Below are positions 8,224 through 16,685 of a stretch of 64,000 bases of DNA, in pieces. The translations under genes and the position numbers were made by a program. Each line of letters begins with the position of its first letter. The first letter of the stretch is position 1. The DNA lies in assembly GCA_038528965.1 (NCBI GenBank), contig JBCBEC010000031.1, forward strand, positions 20,105 through 84,104, in the 5' to 3' direction. The notes below the pieces were generated by a model. The model did no database searches, had not been told where the DNA came from, and saw nothing but the letters and a program-made list of their open reading frames with translations. Source of the stretch: Lewinella sp038528965. GTDB lineage: Bacteria; Bacteroidota; Bacteroidia; Chitinophagales; Saprospiraceae.

Positions 8224-8967
8224 TTAAGAGGCCAATTCTGGACCTCTCACCAGGCGTAAGAAAACTTCGTCCATGGAGTTGGCGGCAAATCTGGTTTTGA
8301 GTTCTCGGGGACTACCAAGTGCATCTATTCTTCCGTCTACCATGATGCTAATGCGATTACAGTATTCCGCTTCATCCATATAGTGGGTGGTCACGAAGAT
8401 GGTTACGCCGCGGTCGGAGGCCTGGTAGATCATTTCCCAAAACTGGCGACGTGTAGCCGGGTCAACCCCTCCGGTGGGTTCGTCTAGAAAAATGATGGCG
8501 GGATCATGGACGCCTGCAAGGGCGAAGGCCAGGCGTTGTTTCCAGCCCAGCGGCAGTGCACCTACCAGTCGGTTGCTGTAGTCTTCCAGACCTAATTGTT
8601 CGGTTATTTCTACGGTCTTAAGTGCTATACGCCGGCGATTGAGTCCGTATACACCACCATAAAAGCGGATGTTTTCGGCAATGGTGAGATCATCGTAAAG
8701 GCTGAATTTTTGACTCATATAGCCAATGTTTTCCTTAATGCGCTCTGTTTCACGATACACATCAAAACCGGCTACAGTGGCTGTTCCGTCACTGGGCCTG
8801 CTGAGGCCGATGAGCATTTTTATGGCGGTCGTTTTACCGGCACCGTTAGCGCCGAGGAAACCAAAGATTTCGCCTTGTTTTACGTCAAAGGTGATGGCGT
8901 CAACTGCGGTGAAGTCACCGAAGCGTTTCGTTAAGCCCTGGGCTTTTATGGCCAATTTCTTATCCAT
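8224..8967 (-). CDS. ABC transporter ATPase with degenerate signature (YbhF C-half-like)
   Basis: 247-residue nucleotide-binding subunit. Walker A GANGAGKTTAIK, Q-loop YMSQKFSLYDDL, Walker B IIFLDEPTGGVDP and a normal H-loop TTHYMDEAEYC are present. The signature is LPLGWKQRLAFA instead of LSGGQ. That is the pattern of the second half of YbhF-type ATPases. Paired with the neighbouring ATPase, which has a good signature but lacks the H-loop His, one complete and one incomplete ATP site would form. Four nucleotides separate it from the upstream ATPase gene. In E. coli these two halves are one fused protein; here they are separate genes. Confidence 0.93.
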   Translation of the reverse strand: MDKKLAIKAQGLTKRFGDFTAVDAITFDVKQGEIFGFLGANGAGKTTAIKMLIGLSRPSDGTATVAGFDVYRETERIKENIGYMSQKFSLYDDLTIAENIRFYGGVYGLNRRRIALKTVEITEQLGLEDYSNRLVGALPLGWKQRLAFALAGVHDPAIIFLDEPTGGVDPATRRQFWEMIYQASDRGVTIFVTTHYMDEAEYCNRISIMVDGRIDALGSPRELKTRFAANSMDEVFLRLVRGPELAS

Positions 8968-8971
8968 AGTC

Positions 8972-9874
8972 CTAGTTGGTTAAACTCAAGAAAACGTCCT
9001 CAATAGTGGGCGCGGTCCGTTGTACTTCAATAGCTGTATGGCCTCGTTCCTGTAGGAAATTAGCGATAGCCTGTTCCGGGAAGTGGCCGCTGGTAGTGAG
9101 GTGTAGATATTCGCCAAAGGGTTCCACGCGTTTGGTGAATGGCGCTTGACGAAGATCCTTCAAGGTTTGGTAGAACGCTTGTGCTCGTACCGCGTACAGT
9201 GGCTCTTGGTAACTGTCGACGATATTCGTTGGAGAATCTACGCCAAGTATTTTCCCTTCCTGAATGAGCGCTACCCGTTCACAACGCGAAGCTTCATCCA
9301 TATAGGGGGTGCTAACTAGAATGGTGATCTCATGGGCTTTTAAGCGATCCAACATATCCCAAAATTCGGCTCGGCTTACCGCATCCACACCCGTGGTAGG
9401 TTCGTCCAGGAATAGCACGGTAGGTTTATGAATCAGCGCACAGCAGAGTGCCAGCTTCTGTTTCATACCCCCTGATAGTTTACCTGCTCTACGCTTGCGA
9501 AAAGGTTCTATTTGCCCATAGATATCTCGAATGAGATGATAGTTCTCCTCAATTGTAGTGTGGAAAATGGTAGCGAAGAACTTCAGGTTTTCTTCCACCG
9601 AAAGATCCTGATATAGCGAGAACCGTCCGGGCATATAGCCAATTATTCGACGGATTTGCCGATAGTCTTTTACCGTATCCAGACCGGCCACGGTGGCTTT
9701 TCCTTCGTCGGGAATTAACAGGGTGGTCAAAATTTGGAAGAGGGTCGATTTACCTGCTCCATCCGGACCAATGAGACCAAAGAGTTCCCCTTTTGCAATG
9801 TGGAGGTTTACATCCCTTAAGGCTGCTTGCTTACCGAAGGACTTGCTAATGTTGTCGATTAGTACAGCTCCCAT
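8972..9874 (-). CDS. ABC transporter ATPase lacking the H-loop histidine (YbhF N-half-like)
   Basis: 300 residues. Walker A GPDGAGKSTLFQ, Q-loop YMPGRFSLYQDL (Gln replaced by Gly), signature LSGGMKQKLALC and Walker B VLFLDEPTTGVDAVS are seen. The H-loop reads STPYMDEASRC, with Pro where the catalytic switch His should be. The C-terminal about 85 residues (LYAVRAQAFYQTLKD to the end) form an extra regulatory domain common in ABC-2 exporters. The start codon overlaps the HlyD stop by one base (TAATG), so translation is probably coupled. It should heterodimerise with the 8224-8967 product and supply the signature for the productive ATP site. Confidence 0.93.
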   Translation of the reverse strand: MGAVLIDNISKSFGKQAALRDVNLHIAKGELFGLIGPDGAGKSTLFQILTTLLIPDEGKATVAGLDTVKDYRQIRRIIGYMPGRFSLYQDLSVEENLKFFATIFHTTIEENYHLIRDIYGQIEPFRKRRAGKLSGGMKQKLALCCALIHKPTVLFLDEPTTGVDAVSRAEFWDMLDRLKAHEITILVSTPYMDEASRCERVALIQEGKILGVDSPTNIVDSYQEPLYAVRAQAFYQTLKDLRQAPFTKRVEPFGEYLHLTTSGHFPEQAIANFLQERGHTAIEVQRTAPTIEDVFLSLTN

Positions 9875-10803
9875 TAGTTTTCTTTTTTGCTTGCTGTTGC
9901 GGTAGCAAAATTGACTTCCGCAGGCATCCCAATCTTTAGTTTTCCATCAGGATTAGGAACGGCTACTTCGAAAGCATAAACCAGGTTTACCCGGTCTTCT
10001 TTGGTTTGGATTGTCTTTGGGGTGAATTCTGCTTGATCAGCAATCCAGCTTACTACTCCAGATAAACTTCGGTAACCTGTTTCGTCTTGGTCTACTAGCA
10101 CTTCGACTGATTGTCCTACGTGCACGGCCTGTAGCAAGGTGCTGGTAGTGTACGCCCGCAGTTTTAGCGTATCGAGTTTACCTATGCGGTATAGTGGACT
10201 ACCAATGCCGACCATTTCTCCGGCTTCGGCCATCTTGTTGATCACCGTGCCTGCAACGGGATTGTACAAGTACGCTCTACGAATTTGCTCATCCAATAGG
10301 GCTATTTGTGCTAGCATGGGTTCTTTTTCGGCCATAATGCCTCGGTTAGCCGTACTGGTATTAGCTTGTACGGAGGCGATACGATTTTGAACGACCTCAA
10401 CTTCTCCATTTAGATCATCTAGTTGCTTCGGAGTAGCTGCTTTTTTCTCTACCAACCGCGCTACCCGGTCACGCTCACGTTCAAGATTGAGTTGCTGCCG
10501 CTTGAGTACGGCAATTTCGGCGAGGCTATTCTGCAGTTTCTTAGGTAGCGTTCTTATGGTAGCCCGCACCTGTTCTCTTTGTAGGTGGAGTAGAGCAGTA
10601 TCAACCAGTCCGGTCAATTGTCCGGTTTTTAACTGCTGCCCCTCTGTTGCGTCTAGGTGTAAGAGTTGACCCTGAGCTTCGGCACTGACGGTCACTGTGG
10701 TGGCTTCAAAATTGCCGTAGGCATCAGAGCGTGCACCCTCCTCTTGGCAGCTGATTAATGTAATCAGCAGCGTTGCCAAGACTATTTTGTTCATGATATT
10801 CAT
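9874..10803 (-). CDS. HlyD-family periplasmic adaptor lipoprotein (YbhG-like)
   Basis: 309 residues. The N-terminus NKIVLATLLITLISCQEEG ends in a lipobox (LISC), so it is predicted to be a lipoprotein. It is followed by a biotinyl-lipoyl-like segment (EAQGQLLHLDATEGQQLKTG), a long coiled-coil hairpin (about residues 70-165, rich in LQREQVRATIRTLPKKL and LERERDRVARLVEKKAATP) and a beta-barrel domain with AGEMVGIGSPLYRIG. This is the membrane-fusion protein that links the ABC permeases to TolC. It is encoded 57 nt downstream of the TolC-like gene, and its stop overlaps the ATPase start. Confidence 0.93.
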   Translation of the reverse strand: MNIMNKIVLATLLITLISCQEEGARSDAYGNFEATTVTVSAEAQGQLLHLDATEGQQLKTGQLTGLVDTALLHLQREQVRATIRTLPKKLQNSLAEIAVLKRQQLNLERERDRVARLVEKKAATPKQLDDLNGEVEVVQNRIASVQANTSTANRGIMAEKEPMLAQIALLDEQIRRAYLYNPVAGTVINKMAEAGEMVGIGSPLYRIGKLDTLKLRAYTTSTLLQAVHVGQSVEVLVDQDETGYRSLSGVVSWIADQAEFTPKTIQTKEDRVNLVYAFEVAVPNPDGKLKIGMPAEVNFATATASKKEN

Positions 10804-10860
10804 CTGGATATTTTTTTAGTAACTATCGATAGCTGGACCCTAAGCAGAAATGGATTACGC

Positions 10861-12174
10861 CTATTTTCTTCCCGCACCTCGGGTGTTCCAAAAGTTGAGT
10901 TGAATGCTAAGTAATTCGACTTCGTGGATGCTGAGTTGTTGTCTGGCTTGCAGTTCTGCTGTAGACTGACTGATGTACTCTGTGGTAGTGATTACCCCTT
11001 CCTCCAATTGGGCTGCAGATTGCGCCAATATTTCTCCTTGCAGCGCCACAATTTCTCGGTCATATTCCATTTGTTGTTGCAGACGCTGGACTTCAGCTCG
11101 GTAACTAGCTTCTTGCTGTTGCAGGTTGAATTCGAAGGTGGCTTGTTGATTTTGCACTTGTAGTGCCCGCAAAGAGAGTTCTTCTTTTTGCCGCTTACTC
11201 TTGTTCCAATCAATCAACTTCCAGCTCAAGCCAGCGCCGACCAAGGCAAAGGGTGCGGGATCACTATCCAGGAGATTTAGTGGATTGGGATAACCAACAC
11301 CAGCTTGCGCAAAGAGATTCAGGGTGGGGCGTTTTTCTACCTCAATTAAAGTCTCTTGCGCTAATATAGCGGTGCGTTGTTGTTGGAATAATTTTTGCTC
11401 AGGGCGATTGATACTGGGAATCTGAAGAGGGGTGTCCATTGCTGGGTAGATCAGCTTTACATCTTGCATAAGTGAGATGTCCAGCAGGTCCTCCAAACTC
11501 TTTCTGCTTCCCTGGATTTGATGGTCGATGTTACTTTCTTGAGCAAGTAACTCCTTTTGGCGTACCTGCAGTTTAGCCAATTCACTTTCAAGTAGTATAC
11601 CGTTGTCTACCCCTGCTTGCGCTTGTTCTATTCGGGTTTTGATATCAGTAAGGGACAGCTCAAATAAATCAGCTTGTGCGCGTAATGAACTTAAACGAAG
11701 GAAGAGTCGGTTTACTTGCTCCTGTAGTTGGTATCGGTCTACCTCAACGTTTTGTAGTTGCACGGCCGTTTCTGCTTCTAGCACAGCTTGTCGCGCTTCC
11801 CGGCTGCCACCATCTAGCAGAAGGTAGCTGCCCTCAAGATAGGTCTGTGCATTTACCAGTGGTTGATTAATTTCAATCGGGAAGTTGCCTTCAGGGCTGC
11901 TTAATTGTACGCTTTCAGATTGCAGGCGGGCATCCGTTTTCCAGTAGAGTCCGGGTTTATATTCCGCTTCAAGTTGGGCTTGCTGTTGTTGTAGAATTTG
12001 CAACCAAATTTCCCCATTCTGCAGTATTGGATAGCGTTCTTCCAATAGTGTATAAGCTTCTGATAAGGACAATTCCTGAAGGCTGCTATCCTGCGAATGC
12101 AGAACCGAAACTGTCCCCAAAAGGGTGCCAACTACTAAAACGGTCGACTTCCATATATATCTGGCAATTAGCAT
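10861..12174 (-). CDS. TolC-family outer membrane efflux protein
   Basis: 437 residues with a signal peptide (STVLVVGTLLGTVSVLHSQ). The rest is long amphipathic helices with two OEP-type repeats. LSLSEAYTLLEERYPILQNG marks the first, and a second begins around residue 235 (IPSINRPEQKLFQQQRTAILAQ). GAGLSWKLIDWNKSKRQKEE is the conserved strand-turn-helix segment of TolC proteins. It would form the outer-membrane duct for the ABC exporter encoded downstream. It follows the TetR gene by 53 nt on the same strand, so regulator and pump are probably one transcript. Confidence 0.92.
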   Translation of the reverse strand: MLIARYIWKSTVLVVGTLLGTVSVLHSQDSSLQELSLSEAYTLLEERYPILQNGEIWLQILQQQQAQLEAEYKPGLYWKTDARLQSESVQLSSPEGNFPIEINQPLVNAQTYLEGSYLLLDGGSREARQAVLEAETAVQLQNVEVDRYQLQEQVNRLFLRLSSLRAQADLFELSLTDIKTRIEQAQAGVDNGILLESELAKLQVRQKELLAQESNIDHQIQGSRKSLEDLLDISLMQDVKLIYPAMDTPLQIPSINRPEQKLFQQQRTAILAQETLIEVEKRPTLNLFAQAGVGYPNPLNLLDSDPAPFALVGAGLSWKLIDWNKSKRQKEELSLRALQVQNQQATFEFNLQQQEASYRAEVQRLQQQMEYDREIVALQGEILAQSAAQLEEGVITTTEYISQSTAELQARQQLSIHEVELLSIQLNFWNTRGAGRK

Positions 12175-12227
12175 AGTGTGGATTAATTTTCGGTTTTAAA
12201 TTTTGGGTTAAACGAGACGCAAAAAAA

Positions 12228-12842
12228 CTACGATCCATCAGGGACCAAGGCTGCTTTCAGGAAAGTAAGGATAACTGCTTTCCGTTCTTCCATCAATTCA
12301 TTGAAGTATTCCTCTGGGAAGTTGAATATGGTGCAAAACACCGGCTTAGCCACAAAAGGAAAGACGGTCATACTCATGATATTGAGCAGGATATGTAGTG
12401 GCGGAATATCCCTTAATCGCCCGGCAGCTATTTCTTCTTGCATGCTCATGACGAAGCCCTGGGCTGCGGGAAAGTAATGTGCTCGAAGCCTCAACTCACT
12501 TACAAAGCGATCCTGTTCCTGGGAGATTTCAGACATGATAAAAAACGGGATGTCGGGTTCTTTCAATAGCAAGTTTACATAGGTTGTTACCAGGTTTTCG
12601 ACCCGTTCCCAGAATGTCCCTTCCTTAGCCATAGCTTCCGCAAAACGAGGAATCATCTTATCCAGCGTTTGTACAATGATCTGATGATACAGCTTCGCCT
12701 TTGAGCGGTAGTAGTAGTGCAGCAAGGCTTTATTTACCCCGGCTTCTTCCGCAATGTCTTGCATCTTCGTAGCCGCAAATCCTTTTTGTACAAACTGCTT
12801 GCGTGCTACCTCAAGAATAAGTTGTTCCTTGTCTTCTGCCAT
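12228..12842 (-). CDS. TetR-family repressor of the efflux operon
   Basis: 204 residues. The N-terminal TetR helix-turn-helix spans about residues 8-55, with ILEVARKQFVQKGFAATKMQDIAEEAGVNK cut here into ILEVARKQFVQKGF and QDIAEEAGVNKALLHYYYRS. The C-terminal part is an all-helical ligand and dimer domain, unlike others in detail. As first gene of the efflux operon it is expected to autoregulate and to derepress the pump when an exported compound binds, as CecR (YbiH) does for ybhGFSR in E. coli. A promoter-like element and an imperfect palindrome lie just upstream. Confidence 0.92.
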   Translation of the reverse strand: MAEDKEQLILEVARKQFVQKGFAATKMQDIAEEAGVNKALLHYYYRSKAKLYHQIIVQTLDKMIPRFAEAMAKEGTFWERVENLVTTYVNLLLKEPDIPFFIMSEISQEQDRFVSELRLRAHYFPAAQGFVMSMQEEIAAGRLRDIPPLHILLNIMSMTVFPFVAKPVFCTIFNFPEEYFNELMEERKAVILTFLKAALVPDGS

Positions 12843-12851
12843 GATTAACTA

Positions 12852-12882
12852 CAAAGTTAAATTCAAAAGTTAAACAAATCAA
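12852..12882 (-). promoter_or_regulatory. Candidate promoter and operator for the tetR-efflux operon
   Basis: On the minus strand TAACTTTG (12852-12859) matches the Bacteroidota -7 consensus TAnnTTTG, with TTG at 12880-12882 giving a 20-nt spacer to the -33 position. Overlapping it, 12856-12875 reads GTTAAATTCAAAAGTTAAAC, an imperfect palindrome well placed for an autoregulating TetR dimer. The start codon is only about 10 nt away. Confidence 0.45.
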
Positions 12883-12969
12883 GAATAAGAGGAGAATATT
12901 TTTGCCGCATCTAACCTATGCTAAAAAAAGCATATTAATTAGAGTCACAATGATATTAGGACTGGAATT

Positions 12970-13175
12970 TGACGCGCTCCACTAATTAGACTGTTCATAA
13001 AACCACATTAGGCACCTAAGATCACATAAGGGGATTAAGTCAGAATTAGAGCCCACAGTACGAATTTCAACCATCTAACATTCGAACTATTTAACTAAAT
13101 CCATTTTATCCACTGCGTCTCTTCGCCATAGGCTTCTGCCGCCGGTGAAAGCGAAAGCGTAGGTGGGCCAATTCA
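12970..13175. repeat. Intergenic repeat: ACCAC(C)-cACCTAAG family plus hairpin
   Basis: The 12843-13182 spacer has no gene. From 12990 it reads ATAAAACCACATTAGGCACC, TAAGATCACATAAGG, then short degenerate words (CATCTAACATTCGAACTATTTAACTAAATCCA). The same order of words occurs at 36035-36195, and the last words occur at 5620-5640. At 13131-13165 the segment GCCGCCGGTGAAAGCG...GTAGGTGGGC resembles a variant of the ACGCT-loop hairpin at 6791 and 59588. It is noncoding, probably a repeat mosaic between the efflux operon and the SDR/GNAT pair. Confidence 0.5.
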
Positions 13176-13182
13176 ACCAAAT

Positions 13183-13830
13183 TTACCCTTTAAACACCAC
13201 CTCCACCTCTGGCACTCCAGCCTGATAATGCCGCACATAAGTCTCTGCAATCACCGCCGGATCAAAAGCCGTTCCTTCTTTAATCATCCCGTATATGGTA
13301 ACGGTACCTACCTGAATAGGGCTTTCCTTTAGCTCATCAGCCAACATAAAAGCGAGGCTTCGAATACCAGCCTTCGCAATAGTAATGGTGGGGGCTTGAG
13401 TCCAGGGATGGAGCGCTGCTCCGCCACCGGTGAATAAGAAGGTGCCACGCTCATTTTCTTGCATAAAAGGCAAGACGGTCTGCACGCAAAGTAAGGCTCC
13501 TGCTACGTCAATGCGATAGGCATCTACCATTTGCTCTACGTCTAGCTGAAGTGGGGTATTGAATTGCTTCTTGACGGCGTTGTAAACAACTACTTCCACC
13601 GGATTCTGGCGAGCAATGTCGCGTAGTATACTCCGGAAAGCATCAAAGTCGCTGATATCTGCGGTATGGGTACTACTGCTTAGGCCTTCTTGCTGCAAAC
13701 TTAGTTGAAAGCGCTTGAGGTTGTCTTCACTTCTGGCTACCAACGCAATGTGTAAGCCTTCCTGCCCAAAGGCTCGTGCAAGTGCTAGTCCTAATCCTGG
13801 ACCTACTCCAATGATGATGGCGGTTTTCAT
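13183..13830 (-). CDS. SDR-family protein lacking the catalytic tyrosine
   Basis: 215 residues with a Rossmann fold. The dinucleotide loop is GVGPGLGLALARAF at the N-terminus, followed by ARSEDNLKRF and VVVYNAVKKQF (the usual NNAG position). The active-site region reads FLFTGGGAALHPWTQAPTITIAKAG. The YxxxK tyrosine is replaced by Ile (ITIAK) and the usual Ser by Gly/Ala, so normal SDR oxidoreductase chemistry is unlikely. A subgroup of short SDR-like proteins with this change exists; their function is not established. It is encoded 6 nt downstream of the GNAT gene on the same strand, probably one transcript. Confidence 0.85.
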   Translation of the reverse strand: MKTAIIIGVGPGLGLALARAFGQEGLHIALVARSEDNLKRFQLSLQQEGLSSSTHTADISDFDAFRSILRDIARQNPVEVVVYNAVKKQFNTPLQLDVEQMVDAYRIDVAGALLCVQTVLPFMQENERGTFLFTGGGAALHPWTQAPTITIAKAGIRSLAFMLADELKESPIQVGTVTIYGMIKEGTAFDPAVIAETYVRHYQAGVPEVEVVFKG

Positions 13831-13836
13831 ATTGAT

Positions 13837-14364
13837 CTAGAGTCTGCGTTTCATAAGTAGATCTATCTGAAGATCCTGCCCCAGATAAAAATCGTGTTGG
13901 CTAAAAGTAGTAAATCCGTGGCGCTCGTAAAATCGGATGGCCCCTTGGTTTTTCTCCCATACTCCAAGCCACACCCAGGCTTTCCCAAGTTGGCGGGCAT
14001 AGTTTAGGGAAAAGTCCAGTAACTGCTGACCCAAACCTCGCCCTTGATAGTGTTCAAGTACATAGATCCGCTCGATTTCCAGTGCTTGTTCCACTCCTTG
14101 TTCGGTTTGTGCATCCTCGGTATTCAGTTTCAAGTAACCAACAATTTCTTGTCCCAAGCAAGCGAAAAAGAAGAAGGTACCAGTCGTATGAAACTGTTGC
14201 TGAAAATAGGTGATACTGAAACTTTCCTGCACATATTTGTTCATGTCTTCCGGCCTGTTCTGGGAGCCAAAGGCCGTAACGAAAGTAGCTTTGGCCAGTT
14301 GCCGTAGTTCCTCTAGCTCTGCTATATGGACAGGGCGAATATCAAGTGGTAAAGTATCGGACAT
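13837..14364 (-). CDS. GNAT-family N-acetyltransferase
   Basis: 175 residues from the ATG at 14364 (MSDTLPLDIRPVHIAEL). The upstream ATG at 14430 adds 22 residues without GNAT character and nearly reaches the divergent gene. Motif A, the acetyl-CoA loop, is IERIYVLEHYQGRGLGQQLLD, here seen as YQGRGLGQQL; motif B is GKAWVWLGVWEKNQGAIRFYERHGF. The family resembles polyamine or small-molecule acetyltransferases (IYV-x8-GxGLG, W-x-NxxAxxFYxxxGF). It is followed 6 nt later by the SDR-like gene. Substrate unknown. Confidence 0.88.
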   Translation of the reverse strand: MSDTLPLDIRPVHIAELEELRQLAKATFVTAFGSQNRPEDMNKYVQESFSITYFQQQFHTTGTFFFFACLGQEIVGYLKLNTEDAQTEQGVEQALEIERIYVLEHYQGRGLGQQLLDFSLNYARQLGKAWVWLGVWEKNQGAIRFYERHGFTTFSQHDFYLGQDLQIDLLMKRRL

Positions 14365-14439
14365 TAGCGCTGGTTCTACAATGCTATAAGATAGCTTGTT
14401 ATCAACTATTTTTGAGCTATTGGGTTCCAATATTTAATT

Positions 14440-15228
14440 ATGACACGCTTCATTATTTTCATGCTCGGACTTACTGCTAGTCTACACGCTCAAGATACTA
14501 TGGGAAATAACGGCTTTTACTGCGATCCTGAAACGGGTTTGTGCACCATTCCGGAAGTAGCTAATACTGCTGCTGCACCGATCAAATTTAAAGAAGACGA
14601 AGAGATCATCTACGTAGGCGATCCTATGTGCTCCTGGTGTTGGGGCATATCTCCAGCCTTGCACCAGCTGGAAATGCGGGCGGCGGAGGATGGTATTCCT
14701 TTTCGCATTGTGGTAGGCGGCTTGCGGCCGGGTGGGGGAGACCCCTGGAATGAGCAATTTCAGAATTTCCTAAAGCACCACTGGGAGGAAGTGAATGCGC
14801 GCTCCGGACAGCCATTCGGTTATACCCTCTTTGAGCGGGAGTCTTTCAACTACGATACCGAACCCAGTTGCCGAGCAGTTGTTGCTGCCCGCCAGTTGGA
14901 CCCAGCTAAAGAGCATCACTTTTACGAATTGGTACAGCACCATTTCTATGTCAAGAGTGAAGATCCGAATCAGGAGGAATTCTACCGCCCCATTTGTGCC
15001 GAGTTAGATTTAGATTATCAACAATTTCTGGTGCTGTTTAATTCACAGCAAGTACGAGATCTTACTCAGGCGGAGTTTGCCATGAATCGCCAGTGGGGGG
15101 TACGGGGTTACCCTACCGTTCTGTTCCGCAAAGGCGATCAGTTGTATCGTGTAGCGGGTGGTTATGCAACTTATGAGCAAATGTGGGGCCAAGTTGACCG
15201 TCTGGTATCTGCTGAGTCCAACCCCTAG
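14440..15228 (+). CDS. Exported DsbA-family thioredoxin-fold protein
   Basis: 262 residues. A signal peptide (FIIFMLGLTASLHAQ) is followed by a short Cys-containing extension (FYCDPETGLC, C28 and C35) and a DsbA/FrnE-like thioredoxin domain. That domain has the active site CSWC (C64, C67) in YVGDPMCSWCWG and the cis-Pro loop GVRGYPTVLFRKG near residue 230. The inserted helical domain lies between (residues about 90-210). FrnE-like proteins act as disulfide oxidoreductases; export suggests a periplasmic role. The extra Cys pair before the domain could be an internal redox partner, which is inference. Transcribed divergently from the GNAT gene. Confidence 0.88.
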   Translation: MTRFIIFMLGLTASLHAQDTMGNNGFYCDPETGLCTIPEVANTAAAPIKFKEDEEIIYVGDPMCSWCWGISPALHQLEMRAAEDGIPFRIVVGGLRPGGGDPWNEQFQNFLKHHWEEVNARSGQPFGYTLFERESFNYDTEPSCRAVVAARQLDPAKEHHFYELVQHHFYVKSEDPNQEEFYRPICAELDLDYQQFLVLFNSQQVRDLTQAEFAMNRQWGVRGYPTVLFRKGDQLYRVAGGYATYEQMWGQVDRLVSAESNP

Positions 15229-15433
15229 GGATTCTAGCTAATTCGCTGGTAAATAACGACTTGAGGGTTTGAGTCAACCCTTTGGAATGCTGCAGCACCC
15301 TTTGCAAGTACCTATCACCTCTTTGTATTTTGGTTTTGATTTTTAATTCGGAAGATGGGGGCTTTGGCAAAATTTATAGCTGTCAAATACTCTTCTTTTG
15401 AATGCCTGTTTCGCCAGTAAAACCAGAATACCC

Positions 15434-16516
15434 ATGTCTTTCAATCGGAAATGTTTCGCGCTACTCGTTCTGTTGGCCCTTTTTAGCTTCGCCTGTGAAT
15501 CGGTTGTAGAGGAGGAAAAAGAGCAAAGGGGACCAGATCTAAGTACCGCAATTGCTCATTGGGAAGAACCAAGCGTAGCGAATTATGATATCTTTCAATT
15601 AATAGCAAAGGAGAACGGAGAAAAATCGGGAGTACCTGCTAATTCTGTCATTACCCCCCACTTTCAAAACTGGCTGGCTGCAAATGGCTATAGCGCGTAT
15701 GATTTTGCTCGCACCGATGTTACAGGAGGAAGCTACGGTGGCAAAACCAGCAATAGTACACCCGTCAATCGCCAGCCGGTAATTTTCATTCATGGTAACT
15801 CTGACAAAGCCGTCGGTACAGAATTTGGACAGAGTGGTTGGACCGAGTCACTCAATTATTTCCTTAATCAAGGTTATTCCCAAGCTGAACTGTATGCCTT
15901 CACCTGGGGTGACGCAGATGCCGCTAGTGCTGCCAACAACTACCACAGTAAGGAATTTGTGATGCACGTGCGCAAGTTTGTAGAAGCGGTACTTGCCTAT
16001 ACGGGTGCTAGCAAGGTGGATATCATTTCCCATTCGATGGGAGTGACCCTCAGCAGGAAGGCAATTAAAGGTGGTTCTGGCTTTGACCCCAATGATGGCG
16101 GCTCCTACTTTATGGGATCATCCCTATCTAATAGTATAGACAGCTTTATCGGTATTGCGGGCGGCAACCAAGGTTTGGTAAACTGCTACTATGCCAGCTC
16201 ATTACCCACCTGTGATGATGTCAATGGCTTTTACCCTGGCTACCTATGGGGGTGGTATGGACCCTTTGGCGTGTCTGATTACCTGGTTGATGTAAATGCC
16301 AGCGCCGCCTACGAGGGAGATTATCGCTATAGCATCTGGTCCGCTGCCGATCAAATCGTGGGCTATGGCTGCCTCGTTTACGGAGTTAACACCTGTCGAC
16401 TTCCGTCCCAAACTGGGGAAAAGTCTTACAGTACAGCACCCTATGGACACTTCAATGTGAAAGACCTAACTACTGCTGTTCAGTACCAAATGGTTGTTAA
16501 TCATGTGGTGATATAG
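15434..16516 (+). CDS. Lipase class 2-like alpha/beta hydrolase lipoprotein
   Basis: 360 residues from the ATG at 15434. An upstream ATG at 15398 would place 12 extra residues before the signal peptide and is less likely. CFALLVLLALFSFACES is a lipoprotein signal with the Cys at the end of FSFAC. The hydrolase domain has the oxyanion strand PVIFIHGNSDK, then YAFTWGDADAAS, and the nucleophile elbow IISHSMGVTLS with Ser near residue 201. The first Gly of GxSxG is Ser, as in some class 2 lipases. The catalytic His is likely in YGHFNVKD near the end. It would hydrolyse esters or lipids at the cell surface or in the periplasm. Confidence 0.85.
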   Translation: MSFNRKCFALLVLLALFSFACESVVEEEKEQRGPDLSTAIAHWEEPSVANYDIFQLIAKENGEKSGVPANSVITPHFQNWLAANGYSAYDFARTDVTGGSYGGKTSNSTPVNRQPVIFIHGNSDKAVGTEFGQSGWTESLNYFLNQGYSQAELYAFTWGDADAASAANNYHSKEFVMHVRKFVEAVLAYTGASKVDIISHSMGVTLSRKAIKGGSGFDPNDGGSYFMGSSLSNSIDSFIGIAGGNQGLVNCYYASSLPTCDDVNGFYPGYLWGWYGPFGVSDYLVDVNASAAYEGDYRYSIWSAADQIVGYGCLVYGVNTCRLPSQTGEKSYSTAPYGHFNVKDLTTAVQYQMVVNHVVI

Positions 16517-16555
16517 TGTAATCAAAATAGTTTCATTGTGCACTGGTGTTCTTTT

Positions 16556-16589
16556 TTTGATTTCAGGCTTGCACTTTTTGTTATATTTG
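16556..16589 (+). promoter_or_regulatory. Bacteroidota-type promoter before the 16686 gene
   Basis: TATATTTG at 16582-16589 matches the TAnnTTTG -7 element exactly, and TTTG at 16556-16559 lies 22 nt upstream as a -33 element. Transcription would begin about 90 nt before the ATG at 16686. Confidence 0.5.
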
Positions 16590-16685
16590 CGCGTGAAAAT
16601 GGAACTGTTTGAGGTTACTTCCCTTTAGTTCGGGCAATAGAACCTCGAGCAGTCTGAAGAACTAAAACCTAAAACGTGCTCTTTT

